Assembly (NCBI GenBank): GCA_937120475.1
Contig: CAKZJV010000007.1
Location: 2,248,068-2,312,067, forward strand
Direction: 5' to 3'
Origin: an uncultured Cryomorphaceae bacterium
GTDB taxonomy: Bacteria; Bacteroidota; Bacteroidia; Flavobacteriales; Schleiferiaceae
Length of the DNA stretch: 64,000 nt
Below the pieces are notes generated by a model. The model was not told the DNA's origin. It was given only the letters and a program-made list of their open reading frames with translations, and ran no database searches. The translations under genes and the position numbers were made by a program. Positions 18,063-26,899 of this stretch are shown one piece after another; the stretch's first letter is position 1; each line of letters begins with the position of its first letter.

Positions 18063-20681
18063 GTGAAACGACTCAGGTACGCCTTATTCTTAATCATCTC
18101 TATCTCCCTGCTGGGGTTAAGTTCTTGTAAGCGAACGCAAGATTCATTTACCAGCAGGCTTTACCATAATATGGTTTCCAAGTTCAACCCCCTGTTTAAT
18201 GGGGAACAGGCCCTAATAAAGGCGGAAATGACCATCCAGGACGTGCACAAGGACAATTTTGACGAAGTGCTGCCGGTGTACCGGCTGGGCGATGAACAAC
18301 AGGTGAGTGGGGTAAAACCTGACCTGGAGCGGGCTATTGAAAAAGGCTCCAAGGTAATCCAGGAGCACTCCATGATGATTCGCAACAACCAGAAGAATAA
18401 GTTTATTGACGATAGCTACCTGCTGATCGGTAAGGCGCGTTTTTTTCAAAAGGATTACCTGCCGGCTCTGGAAACCTTTAACTACATTGTGTTGGAATTT
18501 CCGGAATCCAAATCATTCCAGGAAGCGCGTTTATGGGCAGCACGCTGCAAAACACAAATCGGAAACTACCTTTCGGCCAAAGAAGATTTTGAAAAGCTTT
18601 ACCGCGAGGAGGAAATGCCCAAACATCTCAAGGATGATGTGTACGCCAGTTATGCTCAACTGGAAATACTATATGGAACTACCGCGGCAGCCTACCAGCT
18701 TTTAAGCCAGGCGATTGAAAAAACCCATGATAAGGAAAAGGAGGTACGTTGGCTTTTTATCAGCGGCCAGCTACAGGCCAAAATGGGCAATGATTATGAG
18801 GCCAGCCAGATTTTTCAAAGGGTAATTCGCAAGGGCCCACCCTACGAACTGTTATTCCAGGCCCAACTGAACCGCGCCCGAAATTATGATGTGGAGCTTC
18901 AAAACCCCGAAAAGGCATTTGATGAGCTTAAGGCCATGCTTCGTGATGACAAGAACTTTGATAACCGCGACCAGATTTATTACGTGATGGCCGAGGTAGC
19001 AGATAAACTGGATGATGAAGCCCTCCAGGAGGAGTATCTTAAAAAATCAGTACGGGTAAATACCGGCAATGCCAAGCAAAAGGCTCTGAGCTACCTGCGG
19101 CTGGCCGAAATAAATTTTGATAACAAACTGTACAAACCGGCCGGAGCTTATTACGATAGCACTTTTGCCAACCTGCAGGAAACCGATCCGCGTTACCGGA
19201 AAGTGAAACGTATTAAAGAAAGCCTGGATGTGCTGGTGGAAAACCTCACCACCATTGAAACCCAGGATAGCCTTCAAAGGCTGGCAAATTTACCGGAAGC
19301 GCAGCGCAACCAGCGCATCGATGAATACATTCAAAAGCTGAAGGAAGAGGAAGACCGCAAACGGCAACAAGCAGAAAACCCCTTTAACAGCTTTGCCTTT
19401 AATAATGCAGGAGGGCCGGATAACCCTAACGGGCCGTCCGGTGCCCCGGGAGGGCAGTGGTATTTTTACAACCAGAGTGTTCGCGGGGTAGGGGTACGCG
19501 ATTTTATAAACCGCTTTGGTAACCGAAAGCTGGAAGACAATTGGCGAAGGAAAAACAAGGATGTAAGTAGCGACTTCGGGGAGGTGAACACCGATGTTTC
19601 AGATGCCGATAACGCGGCTACGAGAGATGCGGGTGAAAAACCGGAAGATGAAAAATATTCCCGCGATAAATACCTGGAGAACCTTCCCTTAACCCAAGAG
19701 GAAATGGCGGCCAGCGATGAGTTGATCCGCAAGGCCTTTATGACCGTAGGGCGTATTTATAAAGACGAGTTGAACGACTACGATGCAGCCACCAAAGCAC
19801 TGGAAGAGCTACTTAGCCGTTACCCCGAAATGGAGGAAAAGGGCAGGGTGTGGTACACCCTGTACCGGATATACACCCTGGCCGAAAACCAGTCAAGGGC
19901 TAACTACTATCGTGACCTTATTCTCACCAACATGGCGGATTCGGAATACGCGGAACTGATTAGAAACGAAGGGACCGGTTTGCCATTGGCGGACCGCAGT
20001 GAGGCCAAAAAAGCCTATGTGTCGGCCTACCGCAAATATGAATCCGGGGAGTATAAAGAGTCGCTTCCGTTGGCGGAAAAAGGCGCCAAGGATTACCAGG
20101 AATCCAACTATGCCCCAAAATTTCACCTGCTAAAGGCTTTTGACCTGGTGAAGCTGGGGCGTAAAGAGGAATTTGTGAATAGCCTGAAGCTGGTCATCGA
20201 CCGCTACAGCGATTCTGAGGAAGCGCAGGAAGCGCGGTCTATTCTCAGCCAGATGGAAGGAGAGGAAGCACCCGCAGAGGCCAGCCAGCAATCCTCAAAC
20301 AAAAAAAATCTCTATAAAACCAATGAGGCGGCCCAGCATAAATACATACTGGTTTTAGAGAATGACGGAAAAAAAGTAAACGATGCCCGGATTAAGCTGA
20401 CCGATTTCAACGCGGAATTCTTTAAAATTGACCAACTGAACACCAAAAGCATTTTCCTCGATATGGAACACCAAATGATATTGGTGAGCAACTTTAATAA
20501 TGCCAAGCGGGCCATGGACTATTACAAAACCCTCCAGAACCAAAGAATATTAGATGGCGTGACCAGTGGCATGGATGTGGAGTATTTTGTAATTTCGACT
20601 GATAACTTTCAGACGTTTTACCGGGAAAAGGAAACCGGGCCTTACCTTGAATTTTTTAAGGAAAACTATTTGAAAAACTAG
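18063..20681 (+). CDS. porW: T9SS lipoprotein PorW/SprE-type (TPR repeat protein)
   Basis: A lipoprotein signal peptide ends in LLGLSSC (Cys22). The mature start RTQDSFTSRLYHNMVSKFNPLFNGEQAL is the hallmark of the PorW/SprE proteins needed for type IX secretion and gliding in Bacteroidota. TPR-like helical repeats fill residues 110-400 and 560-740, separated by a low-complexity Asn/Gly/Pro linker near 450. Length 872 is normal for the family. GTG is the only reasonable start, since the ATG 5 bases upstream hits a stop at once. The gene sits in its usual place before bactofilin and the atp genes. Secreted proteins with sorting domains at 36144, 37343 and 57197 are likely clients of the system. 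Confidence 0.85.
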   Translation: MKRLRYALFLIISISLLGLSSCKRTQDSFTSRLYHNMVSKFNPLFNGEQALIKAEMTIQDVHKDNFDEVLPVYRLGDEQQVSGVKPDLERAIEKGSKVIQEHSMMIRNNQKNKFIDDSYLLIGKARFFQKDYLPALETFNYIVLEFPESKSFQEARLWAARCKTQIGNYLSAKEDFEKLYREEEMPKHLKDDVYASYAQLEILYGTTAAAYQLLSQAIEKTHDKEKEVRWLFISGQLQAKMGNDYEASQIFQRVIRKGPPYELLFQAQLNRARNYDVELQNPEKAFDELKAMLRDDKNFDNRDQIYYVMAEVADKLDDEALQEEYLKKSVRVNTGNAKQKALSYLRLAEINFDNKLYKPAGAYYDSTFANLQETDPRYRKVKRIKESLDVLVENLTTIETQDSLQRLANLPEAQRNQRIDEYIQKLKEEEDRKRQQAENPFNSFAFNNAGGPDNPNGPSGAPGGQWYFYNQSVRGVGVRDFINRFGNRKLEDNWRRKNKDVSSDFGEVNTDVSDADNAATRDAGEKPEDEKYSRDKYLENLPLTQEEMAASDELIRKAFMTVGRIYKDELNDYDAATKALEELLSRYPEMEEKGRVWYTLYRIYTLAENQSRANYYRDLILTNMADSEYAELIRNEGTGLPLADRSEAKKAYVSAYRKYESGEYKESLPLAEKGAKDYQESNYAPKFHLLKAFDLVKLGRKEEFVNSLKLVIDRYSDSEEAQEARSILSQMEGEEAPAEASQQSSNKKNLYKTNEAAQHKYILVLENDGKKVNDARIKLTDFNAEFFKIDQLNTKSIFLDMEHQMILVSNFNNAKRAMDYYKTLQNQRILDGVTSGMDVEYFVISTDNFQTFYREKETGPYLEFFKENYLKN

Positions 20682-20693
20682 AACAAGGGAAAC

Positions 20694-21107
20694 ATGATCA
20701 AGAAGAATCAACCTGAATCCAACCAGGCCAGTAACCGTATTTTGGCCGGAACTGCTATTGAAGGCGAAATAAAATCTAAAGGTGATGTGCGGGTAGATGG
20801 TAAGATCAAAGGTACCATCAACATTACCGGCAAGCTGGTGGTGGGTGAAAAAGGAATAGTTGAAGGAAATATCAAATGTGCCTTTGCCAATATCTCCGGC
20901 CACCTGAAAGGCCAGCTCGAAGTGAGTGAACAGCTAACCCTGCAGGCCACCGCACGCGTAAATGGGGATATCGTAACCAATAAACTTTCCGTTGAGTCGG
21001 GTGCTGAATTTACCGGCTCTTGCAGCATGGGGTCTGTGGTTCGTGAAATCAAGAAAGATGAAGACTCCACAGAAGAAGAAAGACAGCGAAGGGAAGAAAC
21101 AGCTTAA
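20694..21107 (+). CDS. Bactofilin (polymer-forming cytoskeletal protein)
   Basis: A 137-residue protein with a short disordered N-terminus, a central right-handed beta-helix made of short repeats (GDVRVDGKIKGTIN, VVGEKGIVEGNIKC, GQLEVSEQLTLQ) and a charged tail. Bactofilins polymerise into membrane-associated filaments without nucleotides. It follows porW after 12 bases, and its last 50 bases overlap the start of AtpZ in another frame. Confidence 0.9.
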   Translation: MIKKNQPESNQASNRILAGTAIEGEIKSKGDVRVDGKIKGTINITGKLVVGEKGIVEGNIKCAFANISGHLKGQLEVSEQLTLQATARVNGDIVTNKLSVESGAEFTGSCSMGSVVREIKKDEDSTEEERQRREETA

Positions 21108-21297
21108 TACCTACGCCCGCTACTCAAGTCTTGGCATTCAAATGGCCGTTATAGTAGGTGGCTCCGCCTGGCTGGGAAGTTGGCTGGACGAACGCTACCC
21201 TTCCAATCGCAGGTGGTTTACTTTGGCCTGTGTACTGCTGGGAGTTGTTATTTCAATGGTGTATGTAATTCGCCAGCTCAATCAAATCAACAAGTAA
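21058..21297 (+). CDS. AtpZ/AtpI family protein
   Basis: A 79-residue protein with a Lys-rich N-terminus and two membrane helices separated by the loop WLDERYPSNRRW, as in AtpZ. AtpZ-type proteins accompany ATP synthase operons and have been linked to ion channel or assembly functions. The ATG at 21058 lies inside the bactofilin gene. The frame is open further upstream, but those residues do not look like the family. Confidence 0.85.
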   Translation: MKTPQKKKDSEGKKQLNTYARYSSLGIQMAVIVGGSAWLGSWLDERYPSNRRWFTLACVLLGVVISMVYVIRQLNQINK

Positions 21298-21304
21298 AAC
21301 CACC

Positions 21305-21691
21305 TTGGCCCAGGCACTTAAATACACTCTCCGCTTGTTGATAGGTGTGCTATTGACTTTTGTCATACACCTGGGGTTTCGCTATATGGCTGGTGCGGAA
21401 CTATGGGAGCATAGAATTACAGCCGCCTACGGCACTAATTTTATTCTGGCGGCTGCCATAATGGGGTTTCTTATCCTGGCACCCATGCGCTGGCAAGCCT
21501 CTCTCGGTTTTCTGTTTTTGGCGGGCAGTGCTTTGAAGTTTGTTTTATTTTTCCTGTTCTTTTACCCTGTTTACAAGCAGGATGGCACCATCAGCCGTCC
21601 TGAATTTTTCACCTTTTTTATTCCCTACGCCCTTTGCCTTTTCTTTGAAACCCAGTCTGTAATAAGGGTTTTAAAGGAAAGAGACCGGTGA
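21305..21691 (+). CDS. Four-helix membrane protein in the AtpI position (DUF6168-like)
   Basis: A 128-residue protein with four predicted membrane helices. It stands between AtpZ and atpB, the place of AtpI in many bacteria, and resembles the DUF6168 group of flavobacteria. A chaperone role in c-ring assembly is inference from position only. The start is TTG (MAQALKYTLRLLIG), 7 bases after the AtpZ stop; the only ATG lies at residue 28 and would cut the first helix. Confidence 0.65.
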   Translation: MAQALKYTLRLLIGVLLTFVIHLGFRYMAGAELWEHRITAAYGTNFILAAAIMGFLILAPMRWQASLGFLFLAGSALKFVLFFLFFYPVYKQDGTISRPEFFTFFIPYALCLFFETQSVIRVLKERDR

Positions 21692-21725
21692 TTGGTGGAG
21701 CCCTAAAATCCACGTGTGAAATTGC

Positions 21726-21755
21726 TTGGGGGATAAAGATTAATCCTTACTTTTG
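21726..21755 (+). promoter_or_regulatory. Promoter of the atpB-E-F-H-A-G genes
   Basis: TTG at 21726-21728 and TACTTTTG at 21748-21755 are separated by 19 bases, an excellent match to the Bacteroidota consensus TTG-N19-TAnnTTTG. Transcription would start near 21762, 29 bases before atpB. AtpZ and the AtpI-like gene would thus be on a separate upstream transcript or read through. Confidence 0.65.
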
Positions 21756-21790
21756 CGCGGAATTTCAGAACGACTATTGAACGTTACCCA

Positions 21791-22858
21791 ATGCAGATCA
21801 AAAAATCACTGAGGATTGTAGCCGTTTCTCTTTTTATGGTTCCTTTTCTCGCCAATGCTTCCGATGGGCACGGTGAGCACGAGGAAAAAAGCCTGAAAGA
21901 ATCCATCAAGGAGGACATTCAGCACCATGTTCAGGACTCCCATAGTTTTCACATTTTCACCGATGAGGAAAGCGGCTTCCACCTTGGGTTTCCGCTACCG
22001 GTAATTCTTTGGGACGAAGGCCTGCACACTTTCATGTCTTCTGAGTTTGACCACCACGAAGGCCCGGCTGAAAGCAATGGAAAATATTATACCACCTATC
22101 ACAGCAAGGTGTACCGCACCAACGCGGCTGGTGATATTGAACTGGGTGAGGATGGCTATCCCACGAATGTTCGTCCGCTGGACTTTTCCATCACTAAAAA
22201 CGTGGCTAGCATAATTCTCATCTCTTTATTGGTTTTCCTGATTTTCAGGGGAACCGCTAAGGTGTATAGCAAAGGTCAGGTGCCCCGGGGTATCGCCAAG
22301 TTTATGGAGCCTTTGGTTCTTTTTGTGAAAGACGAGATTGCGATCCCCAACATCGGTGAAAAGCACTATAAAAAATACATGAGCTTTCTGCTCACCGTTT
22401 TCTTTTTCATCTGGATTGCCAACCTGGTAGGATTAATGCCCTTCGGAGTGAATGTTACGGGTAATATTGCCATTACGTTCGCTTTGGCACTACTCACCTT
22501 CTTAATTACCCAGTTTACTGGTAAAAAAGATTATTGGAAACACATTTTCTGGATGCCCGGTGTACCCGTGCCCATGAAGTTTATCCTGGCACCCATTGAG
22601 CTGCTGGGCGTGTTCATTAAGCCTTTTGCACTGATGATTCGTTTGTTTGCAAACATCTCGGCTGGCCACATCGTACTGATGAGCCTCATCGGTTTGTTGT
22701 TCCTTTTCCAGAACTGGTTTGCGCGTGGAGCCTTCCTGGGGCTAACCTTATTCCTCTCCGTAATAGAATTGTTAGTGGCCTTTTTACAGGCGTATATTTT
22801 CACCATGCTCTCGGCCCTTTATTTCGGGATGGCGGTAGAAGAACACGAACACCATTAA
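21791..22858 (+). CDS. atpB: F1Fo ATP synthase subunit a
   Basis: The stator channel subunit. It has the long N-terminal extension typical of Bacteroidota: a signal-like segment to about residue 23, then a His- and acidic-rich stretch (DGHGEHEEKS) and about 120 extracytoplasmic residues. The membrane part begins near residue 140. The essential Arg is in ALMIRLFANISAGH. The end EEHEHH is also His-rich. Length 355. Confidence 0.96.
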   Translation: MQIKKSLRIVAVSLFMVPFLANASDGHGEHEEKSLKESIKEDIQHHVQDSHSFHIFTDEESGFHLGFPLPVILWDEGLHTFMSSEFDHHEGPAESNGKYYTTYHSKVYRTNAAGDIELGEDGYPTNVRPLDFSITKNVASIILISLLVFLIFRGTAKVYSKGQVPRGIAKFMEPLVLFVKDEIAIPNIGEKHYKKYMSFLLTVFFFIWIANLVGLMPFGVNVTGNIAITFALALLTFLITQFTGKKDYWKHIFWMPGVPVPMKFILAPIELLGVFIKPFALMIRLFANISAGHIVLMSLIGLLFLFQNWFARGAFLGLTLFLSVIELLVAFLQAYIFTMLSALYFGMAVEEHEHH

Positions 22859-22892
22859 TTAAAGATTTTTATTAACCGTTAATTTTTACACT

Positions 22893-23084
22893 ATGGAAAT
22901 TCCAGCAATTGTAGGTGCAGGATTAGTTGTTATCGGAGCCGGTATCGGCATCGGTATGATCGGTGGTAAAGCTATGGAAGGGATTGCTCGTCAGCCCGAA
23001 GCTACCAACAAGATTCAAACAGCTATGCTTATTGCAGCTGCCCTTATTGAAGGTATTGGTTTTGCTGCCTTGTTTGCAGTTTAA
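22893..23084 (+). CDS. atpE: F1Fo ATP synthase subunit c
   Basis: A two-helix hairpin of 63 residues with the polar loop ARQPEA and the ion-binding Glu53 in helix 2 (LIEGIGF). The residue after Glu is Gly and the Na+-type ligands are not seen, which suggests H+ coupling. A strong terminator-like hairpin follows 6 bases after its stop and separates it from atpF. Confidence 0.95.
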   Translation: MEIPAIVGAGLVVIGAGIGIGMIGGKAMEGIARQPEATNKIQTAMLIAAALIEGIGFAALFAV

Positions 23085-23090
23085 TTAATT

Positions 23091-23135
23091 GGGCAGGTAG
23101 TGGTAACGGTTGGTTACCACTACCGCCCCTTTTTT
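23091..23135 (+). terminator. Terminator-like hairpin between atpE and atpF
   Basis: The arms GGTAGTGGTAAC (23096-23107) and GTTACCACTACC (23113-23124) pair perfectly over 12 bases around a 5-base loop. GGGC/GCCC extend the stem by 4 pairs with one bulged A. Six T follow at 23130-23135. This is the structure of an intrinsic terminator, yet it lies inside the atp operon. It probably ends part of the transcripts after the c subunit, which is needed in many copies, or protects the mRNA end. Confidence 0.75.
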
Positions 23136-23158
23136 AAATCACCCGTAAAAAATTAAAC

Positions 23159-23659
23159 GTGGAAAAATTAGTAAATGACTTTTCGGTAGGATTATTTTTC
23201 TGGCAAACACTGCTGTTTTTGCTGTTGTTGTTCCTGCTTCGCAAATACGCCTGGAAACCCATTTTGAACGCGGTTGAAAAGCGCGAATCTTCCATTGAAG
23301 ATGCTTTGAACTCTGCGGCTAAGGCACGCGAGGAAATTGAGCAGTTAAAGTCTGATAACGACCGTATATTGAAGGAAGCCCGTGTCGAGCGCGACACCAT
23401 CCTCAAAGAAGCCCGTGAAATCAAGGAGAGCATTATTTCCGAAGCCAAGGAAAAAGCCGGTACCGAGGCCAACAAGATTATTGAGCAGGCCCGGGAGCAG
23501 ATCGAAAATCAAAAGATGGCCGCTCTTACCGAGCTGAAAAATCAGGTGGCCGATATGTCCATCCAGATTGCTGAAAAGATATTGAGAGAAGAGTTGGGCA
23601 GCCAGGATAAACACAGCGCTTTGGTGCAGGAGCAAATGAAAGATTTTAAACTGAACTAA
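23159..23659 (+). CDS. atpF: F1Fo ATP synthase subunit b
   Basis: A 166-residue protein with one membrane helix near residues 13-30 and a long charged coiled coil (the peripheral stalk) that ends near FKLN. It starts with GTG at 23159, 24 bases after the T-run of the hairpin. No ATG is available near the right N-terminus. Confidence 0.95.
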   Translation: MEKLVNDFSVGLFFWQTLLFLLLLFLLRKYAWKPILNAVEKRESSIEDALNSAAKAREEIEQLKSDNDRILKEARVERDTILKEAREIKESIISEAKEKAGTEANKIIEQAREQIENQKMAALTELKNQVADMSIQIAEKILREELGSQDKHSALVQEQMKDFKLN

Positions 23660-23660
23660 G

Positions 23661-24215
23661 ATGGCTATAACCAAGCTGGGAAGAAGGTACGCCAAGTCAC
23701 TGCTTGACCTTGCCGCAGAGTTAGGCAAGGTAGAAGAGGTGAAAGGCGATATAGAGCAGGTACTGAATGTAATCCGCGAATCACGCGAGTTCAGCATATT
23801 GATCAAAAGCCCTATTATCAGTGCCGATAAAAAGATCAGAATTTATAAAGAGATCTTTAAAGGCCTGGGCGAGCTTACCAGCAACTTCATTGACATCATT
23901 ACCCGTAAGGGCCGCGAGTCTAACCTGGAAGCCATTGCTTCTGGTTTCCTGGAATTATACCGTATTAAAAATAATATTTCAAGAGCGGTAATTACCACAG
24001 CCGTACCACTTAGTGATGAGCAATTGGCCGATATAAAAGCTAAATTGGTGGAAAACACCGGGCAATCCATACAAATGGAAGAGGTGGTTGACCCGTCTAT
24101 CATTGGCGGTATTACCCTCCGGGTAGGTGACCAGCGCTACAATGGCAGCATCGCCTACCAATTGGAACAGTTAAGAAGGCAGTTTAAGAAGAACTTATAC
24201 GTAGCAGATTATTAA
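23661..24215 (+). CDS. atpH: F1Fo ATP synthase subunit delta
   Basis: The stalk subunit that joins b to the alpha3-beta3 head. The N-terminal helical domain starts with GRRYAKSLLDLA and the C-terminal part has the family signature VDPSIIGGITLRVGDQRYNGSI. Length 184. It begins one base after the atpF stop. Confidence 0.95.
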   Translation: MAITKLGRRYAKSLLDLAAELGKVEEVKGDIEQVLNVIRESREFSILIKSPIISADKKIRIYKEIFKGLGELTSNFIDIITRKGRESNLEAIASGFLELYRIKNNISRAVITTAVPLSDEQLADIKAKLVENTGQSIQMEEVVDPSIIGGITLRVGDQRYNGSIAYQLEQLRRQFKKNLYVADY

Positions 24216-24231
24216 ATAAAAGTCATCCAAA

Positions 24232-25806
24232 ATGGCAGAAGTAAAACCCGCTGAGGTTTCAGCAATTTTAAGACAGCAACTGGCTGGTTTCAAGTCGGAA
24301 TCGGAGTTAGAGGAAGTAGGAACCGTGTTGCAGGTAGGTGACGGTATTGCCCGTGCCTACGGTTTGAGCAATGCGCAGGCCGGTGAGCTTGTGGAGTTCG
24401 AAACCGGTTTGAGAGGGATTATTTTGAACCTGGAAGAAGACAACGTAGGTATCGTATTGCTCGGTGCTAACGAAAACATTAAAGAAGGATCCTCCGTAAA
24501 GCGGACCAACCGTATTGCTTCATTGAATGTAGGTGAAGGTATGGTGGGCCGGGTAGTGGATACCCTGGGGAATCCAATTGACGGTAAAGGACCCATTGAA
24601 GGAGAAACCTTCGAAATGCCATTGGAGCGCAAAGCTCCCGGGGTAATTTACCGCCAACCGGTAAACGAGCCTCTGCAAACCGGTATCAAGGCTATCGATG
24701 CGATGATCCCGATCGGTAGAGGTCAGCGTGAGTTGATCATTGGTGACCGCCAAACCGGTAAAACGGTAGTGGCCCTGGATACCATCATTAACCAAAAGGA
24801 ATTTTACGACAGGGGTGAGCCCGTATTCTGCGTGTACGTAGCCATCGGTCAAAAAGGTTCTACCGTTGCCGGTATTGCTAAAACCCTTGAGGAAAAAGGC
24901 GCGATGGATTATACCATCATTGTAGCGGCTAACGCCTCTGACCCGGCTCCTATGCAGTTTTATGCTCCTTTTGCCGGTGCGGCAATTGCGGAATACTTCC
25001 GCGACACAGGGCGCCCTGCATTGATCGTATATGATGACCTGTCCAAGCAAGCAGTAGCTTACCGTGAGGTATCTCTGCTGTTGAGACGTCCTCCCGGTCG
25101 TGAAGCTTACCCCGGTGACGTTTTTTACCTGCACAGCCGCTTATTGGAGCGTGCCGCCAAGGTGATCAACGATGACACCATTGCTTCTCAAATGAATGAC
25201 CTTCCCGAATCACTGAAAGGCAAGGTAAAAGGAGGCGGATCCATCACGGCACTTCCGATTATCGAAACACAGGCGGGTGACGTATCAGCGTACATTCCCA
25301 CCAACGTAATTTCGATTACTGACGGACAGATCTTCCTGGAGTCTGACCTGTTTAACTCCGGTGTACGTCCTGCGATTAACGTAGGTATCTCCGTATCCCG
25401 TGTAGGAGGTAATGCGCAGATCAAGTCCATGAAAAAAGTAGCCGGTACCCTTAAGCTGGACCAGGCACAATACCGTGAGCTGGAAGCTTTTGCCAAGTTC
25501 GGTTCGGACCTGGATGCAGCTACCATGGCGGTGATCAATAAAGGAAAGCGCAACGTTGAAATCCTGAAGCAAGGGGTAAACAGCCCGGTAGCGGTGGAAA
25601 ACCAGATTGCTATTATTTACCTGGGAACTAAAGGCTTATTAAACAAGGTTCCGGTGGACAAGGTGAAGGAGTTTGAAACGGAATTCATCCAGTATATGAA
25701 CAACAAGCATCGTGACGCACTGGATACTTTGAAATCCGGTAAGTTAACCGATGAGGTTACCGATACCCTGGAAAGTGTGGCCAGGGATCTTGCAGCGAAG
25801 TACTAG
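24232..25806 (+). CDS. atpA: F1Fo ATP synthase subunit alpha
   Basis: The regulatory nucleotide-binding subunit of F1. The P-loop GDRQTGKT is near residue 169 and the family signature with [14 protein letters not shown] is near residue 376. Length 524 is normal. It follows atpH after 16 bases. Confidence 0.97.
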   Translation: MAEVKPAEVSAILRQQLAGFKSESELEEVGTVLQVGDGIARAYGLSNAQAGELVEFETGLRGIILNLEEDNVGIVLLGANENIKEGSSVKRTNRIASLNVGEGMVGRVVDTLGNPIDGKGPIEGETFEMPLERKAPGVIYRQPVNEPLQTGIKAIDAMIPIGRGQRELIIGDRQTGKTVVALDTIINQKEFYDRGEPVFCVYVAIGQKGSTVAGIAKTLEEKGAMDYTIIVAANASDPAPMQFYAPFAGAAIAEYFRDTGRPALIVYDDLSKQAVAYREVSLLLRRPPGREAYPGDVFYLHSRLLERAAKVINDDTIASQMNDLPESLKGKVKGGGSITALPIIETQAGDVSAYIPTNVISITDGQIFLESDLFNSGVRPAINVGISVSRVGGNAQIKSMKKVAGTLKLDQAQYRELEAFAKFGSDLDAATMAVINKGKRNVEILKQGVNSPVAVENQIAIIYLGTKGLLNKVPVDKVKEFETEFIQYMNNKHRDALDTLKSGKLTDEVTDTLESVARDLAAKY

Positions 25807-25861
25807 TATTGAGATTTGAGGGAAGCCTTTTGGCTCTCCCTCATTTCCTTAAATCAATAAA

Positions 25862-26728
25862 ATGGCGAACTTAAAGGAACTAAGAAACAGGATCACTACG
25901 GTGTCTTCAACCATGCAGATCACTTCAGCAATGAAGATGGTTTCTGCAGCTAAGTTGAAGCGTGCCCAGGATGCCATCACCCAGATGCGCCCCTACGCTC
26001 AAAAGCTGGAAGAGATCCTGATGAACGTTAGTGCTACCCTCGACAGCAGTGAGGGCGTTTATTCCCGCCAGGGTGAAGAGGTGAAAAAAGTGCTTTTGGT
26101 CACCATCGCCTCAAACCGCGGCTTGGCCGGTGCTTTTAATGCCAACATCGTAAAAAGGGTTTTGGCTGAAACACAAGAGCATCCTGAACGTGAATACCAT
26201 GTTATTACCATTGGTAAAAAGCCCCTCGAAATGCTGAAGCGCAGAGGCCAGGCCATCATAGGAAATCACAATAGCCTGTTCGATGATCTTACCTTTGAAA
26301 ATGTGAGCGCCATTGCCGAATCGCTAATGGAGCGTTTTGCCAAAGGAGAGTACGACCAAATTTCGCTGGTGTACAACCAGTTTAAAAATGCAGCCGTACA
26401 ACGCGTACAATTGGAGCAAATGCTACCGGTACGTGAGGTGAAGAACGAGGATAGTGGAAGTCAGCTTACAGATTACATTTATGAGCCTTCTAAAGAGGAA
26501 ATCTTACAAGACCTGATTCCGAAATCCCTAAAAACACAACTGTTCAAGGCTATACTGGATAGCCATGCATCGGAGCACGGAGCACGGATGACGGCTATGC
26601 ACAAGGCCACCGACAATGCTTCGGAACTCCGCAAGCAATTGAAGTTACAGTATAATAAAGCCCGTCAGGCCGCCATTACCAACGAAATCCTGGAGATTGT
26701 AGGTGGTGCCGAAGCCCTGAATTCATAA
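25862..26728 (+). CDS. atpG: F1Fo ATP synthase subunit gamma
   Basis: The rotor shaft of F1, 288 residues. The N-terminal helix carries ITSAMKMVSAAKLKRAQ and the C-terminal helix ends ARQAAITNEILEIVGGAEAL, both family signatures. It is the last atp gene here and is followed by a clear terminator. atpD and atpC (beta, epsilon) are absent, as is usual in Bacteroidota where they form a separate unit. Confidence 0.96.
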   Translation: MANLKELRNRITTVSSTMQITSAMKMVSAAKLKRAQDAITQMRPYAQKLEEILMNVSATLDSSEGVYSRQGEEVKKVLLVTIASNRGLAGAFNANIVKRVLAETQEHPEREYHVITIGKKPLEMLKRRGQAIIGNHNSLFDDLTFENVSAIAESLMERFAKGEYDQISLVYNQFKNAAVQRVQLEQMLPVREVKNEDSGSQLTDYIYEPSKEEILQDLIPKSLKTQLFKAILDSHASEHGARMTAMHKATDNASELRKQLKLQYNKARQAAITNEILEIVGGAEALNS

Positions 26729-26750
26729 GGGAATCAAAATAAGCTACGTA

Positions 26751-26776
26751 AAACCCGGCTGGCAGCCGGGTTTTTT
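26751..26776 (+). terminator. Intrinsic terminator of the atp operon
   Basis: AACCCGGCT and AGCCGGGTT pair perfectly over 9 bases around a GGC loop, followed by six T. It lies 23 bases after the atpG stop. Confidence 0.85.
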
Positions 26777-26899
26777 GTTGGGAACCGGCCCGGCAGGGAA
26801 ACGCAAAAGAAGAACCTGCGCTTGCCGGGCTACCTGTTCTGGAAAATTGGCGTTAGATTTGATAGTTTCAGCCACACCCGTAAACAAACCGTACGCTTT

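Noticed and set aside
18063..20681. Possible frameshift because the porW gene starts with GTG right after an ATG with immediate stop
   Set aside because: The GTG start gives a complete lipoprotein signal and full family length; the ATG (18058) leads to a stop after one codon and is coincidental.
21700..21720. CCACGTGTGAAA near the atpB promoter as a third parS
   Set aside because: Only the CACGTG core agrees; the flanks (TGTTT / AAACA) do not, unlike the two sites around mnmG.
20694..26728. Missing atpD and atpC (beta, epsilon) looking like a deletion
   Set aside because: A split ATP synthase locus is the normal state in Bacteroidota; the operon here ends with a clean terminator.
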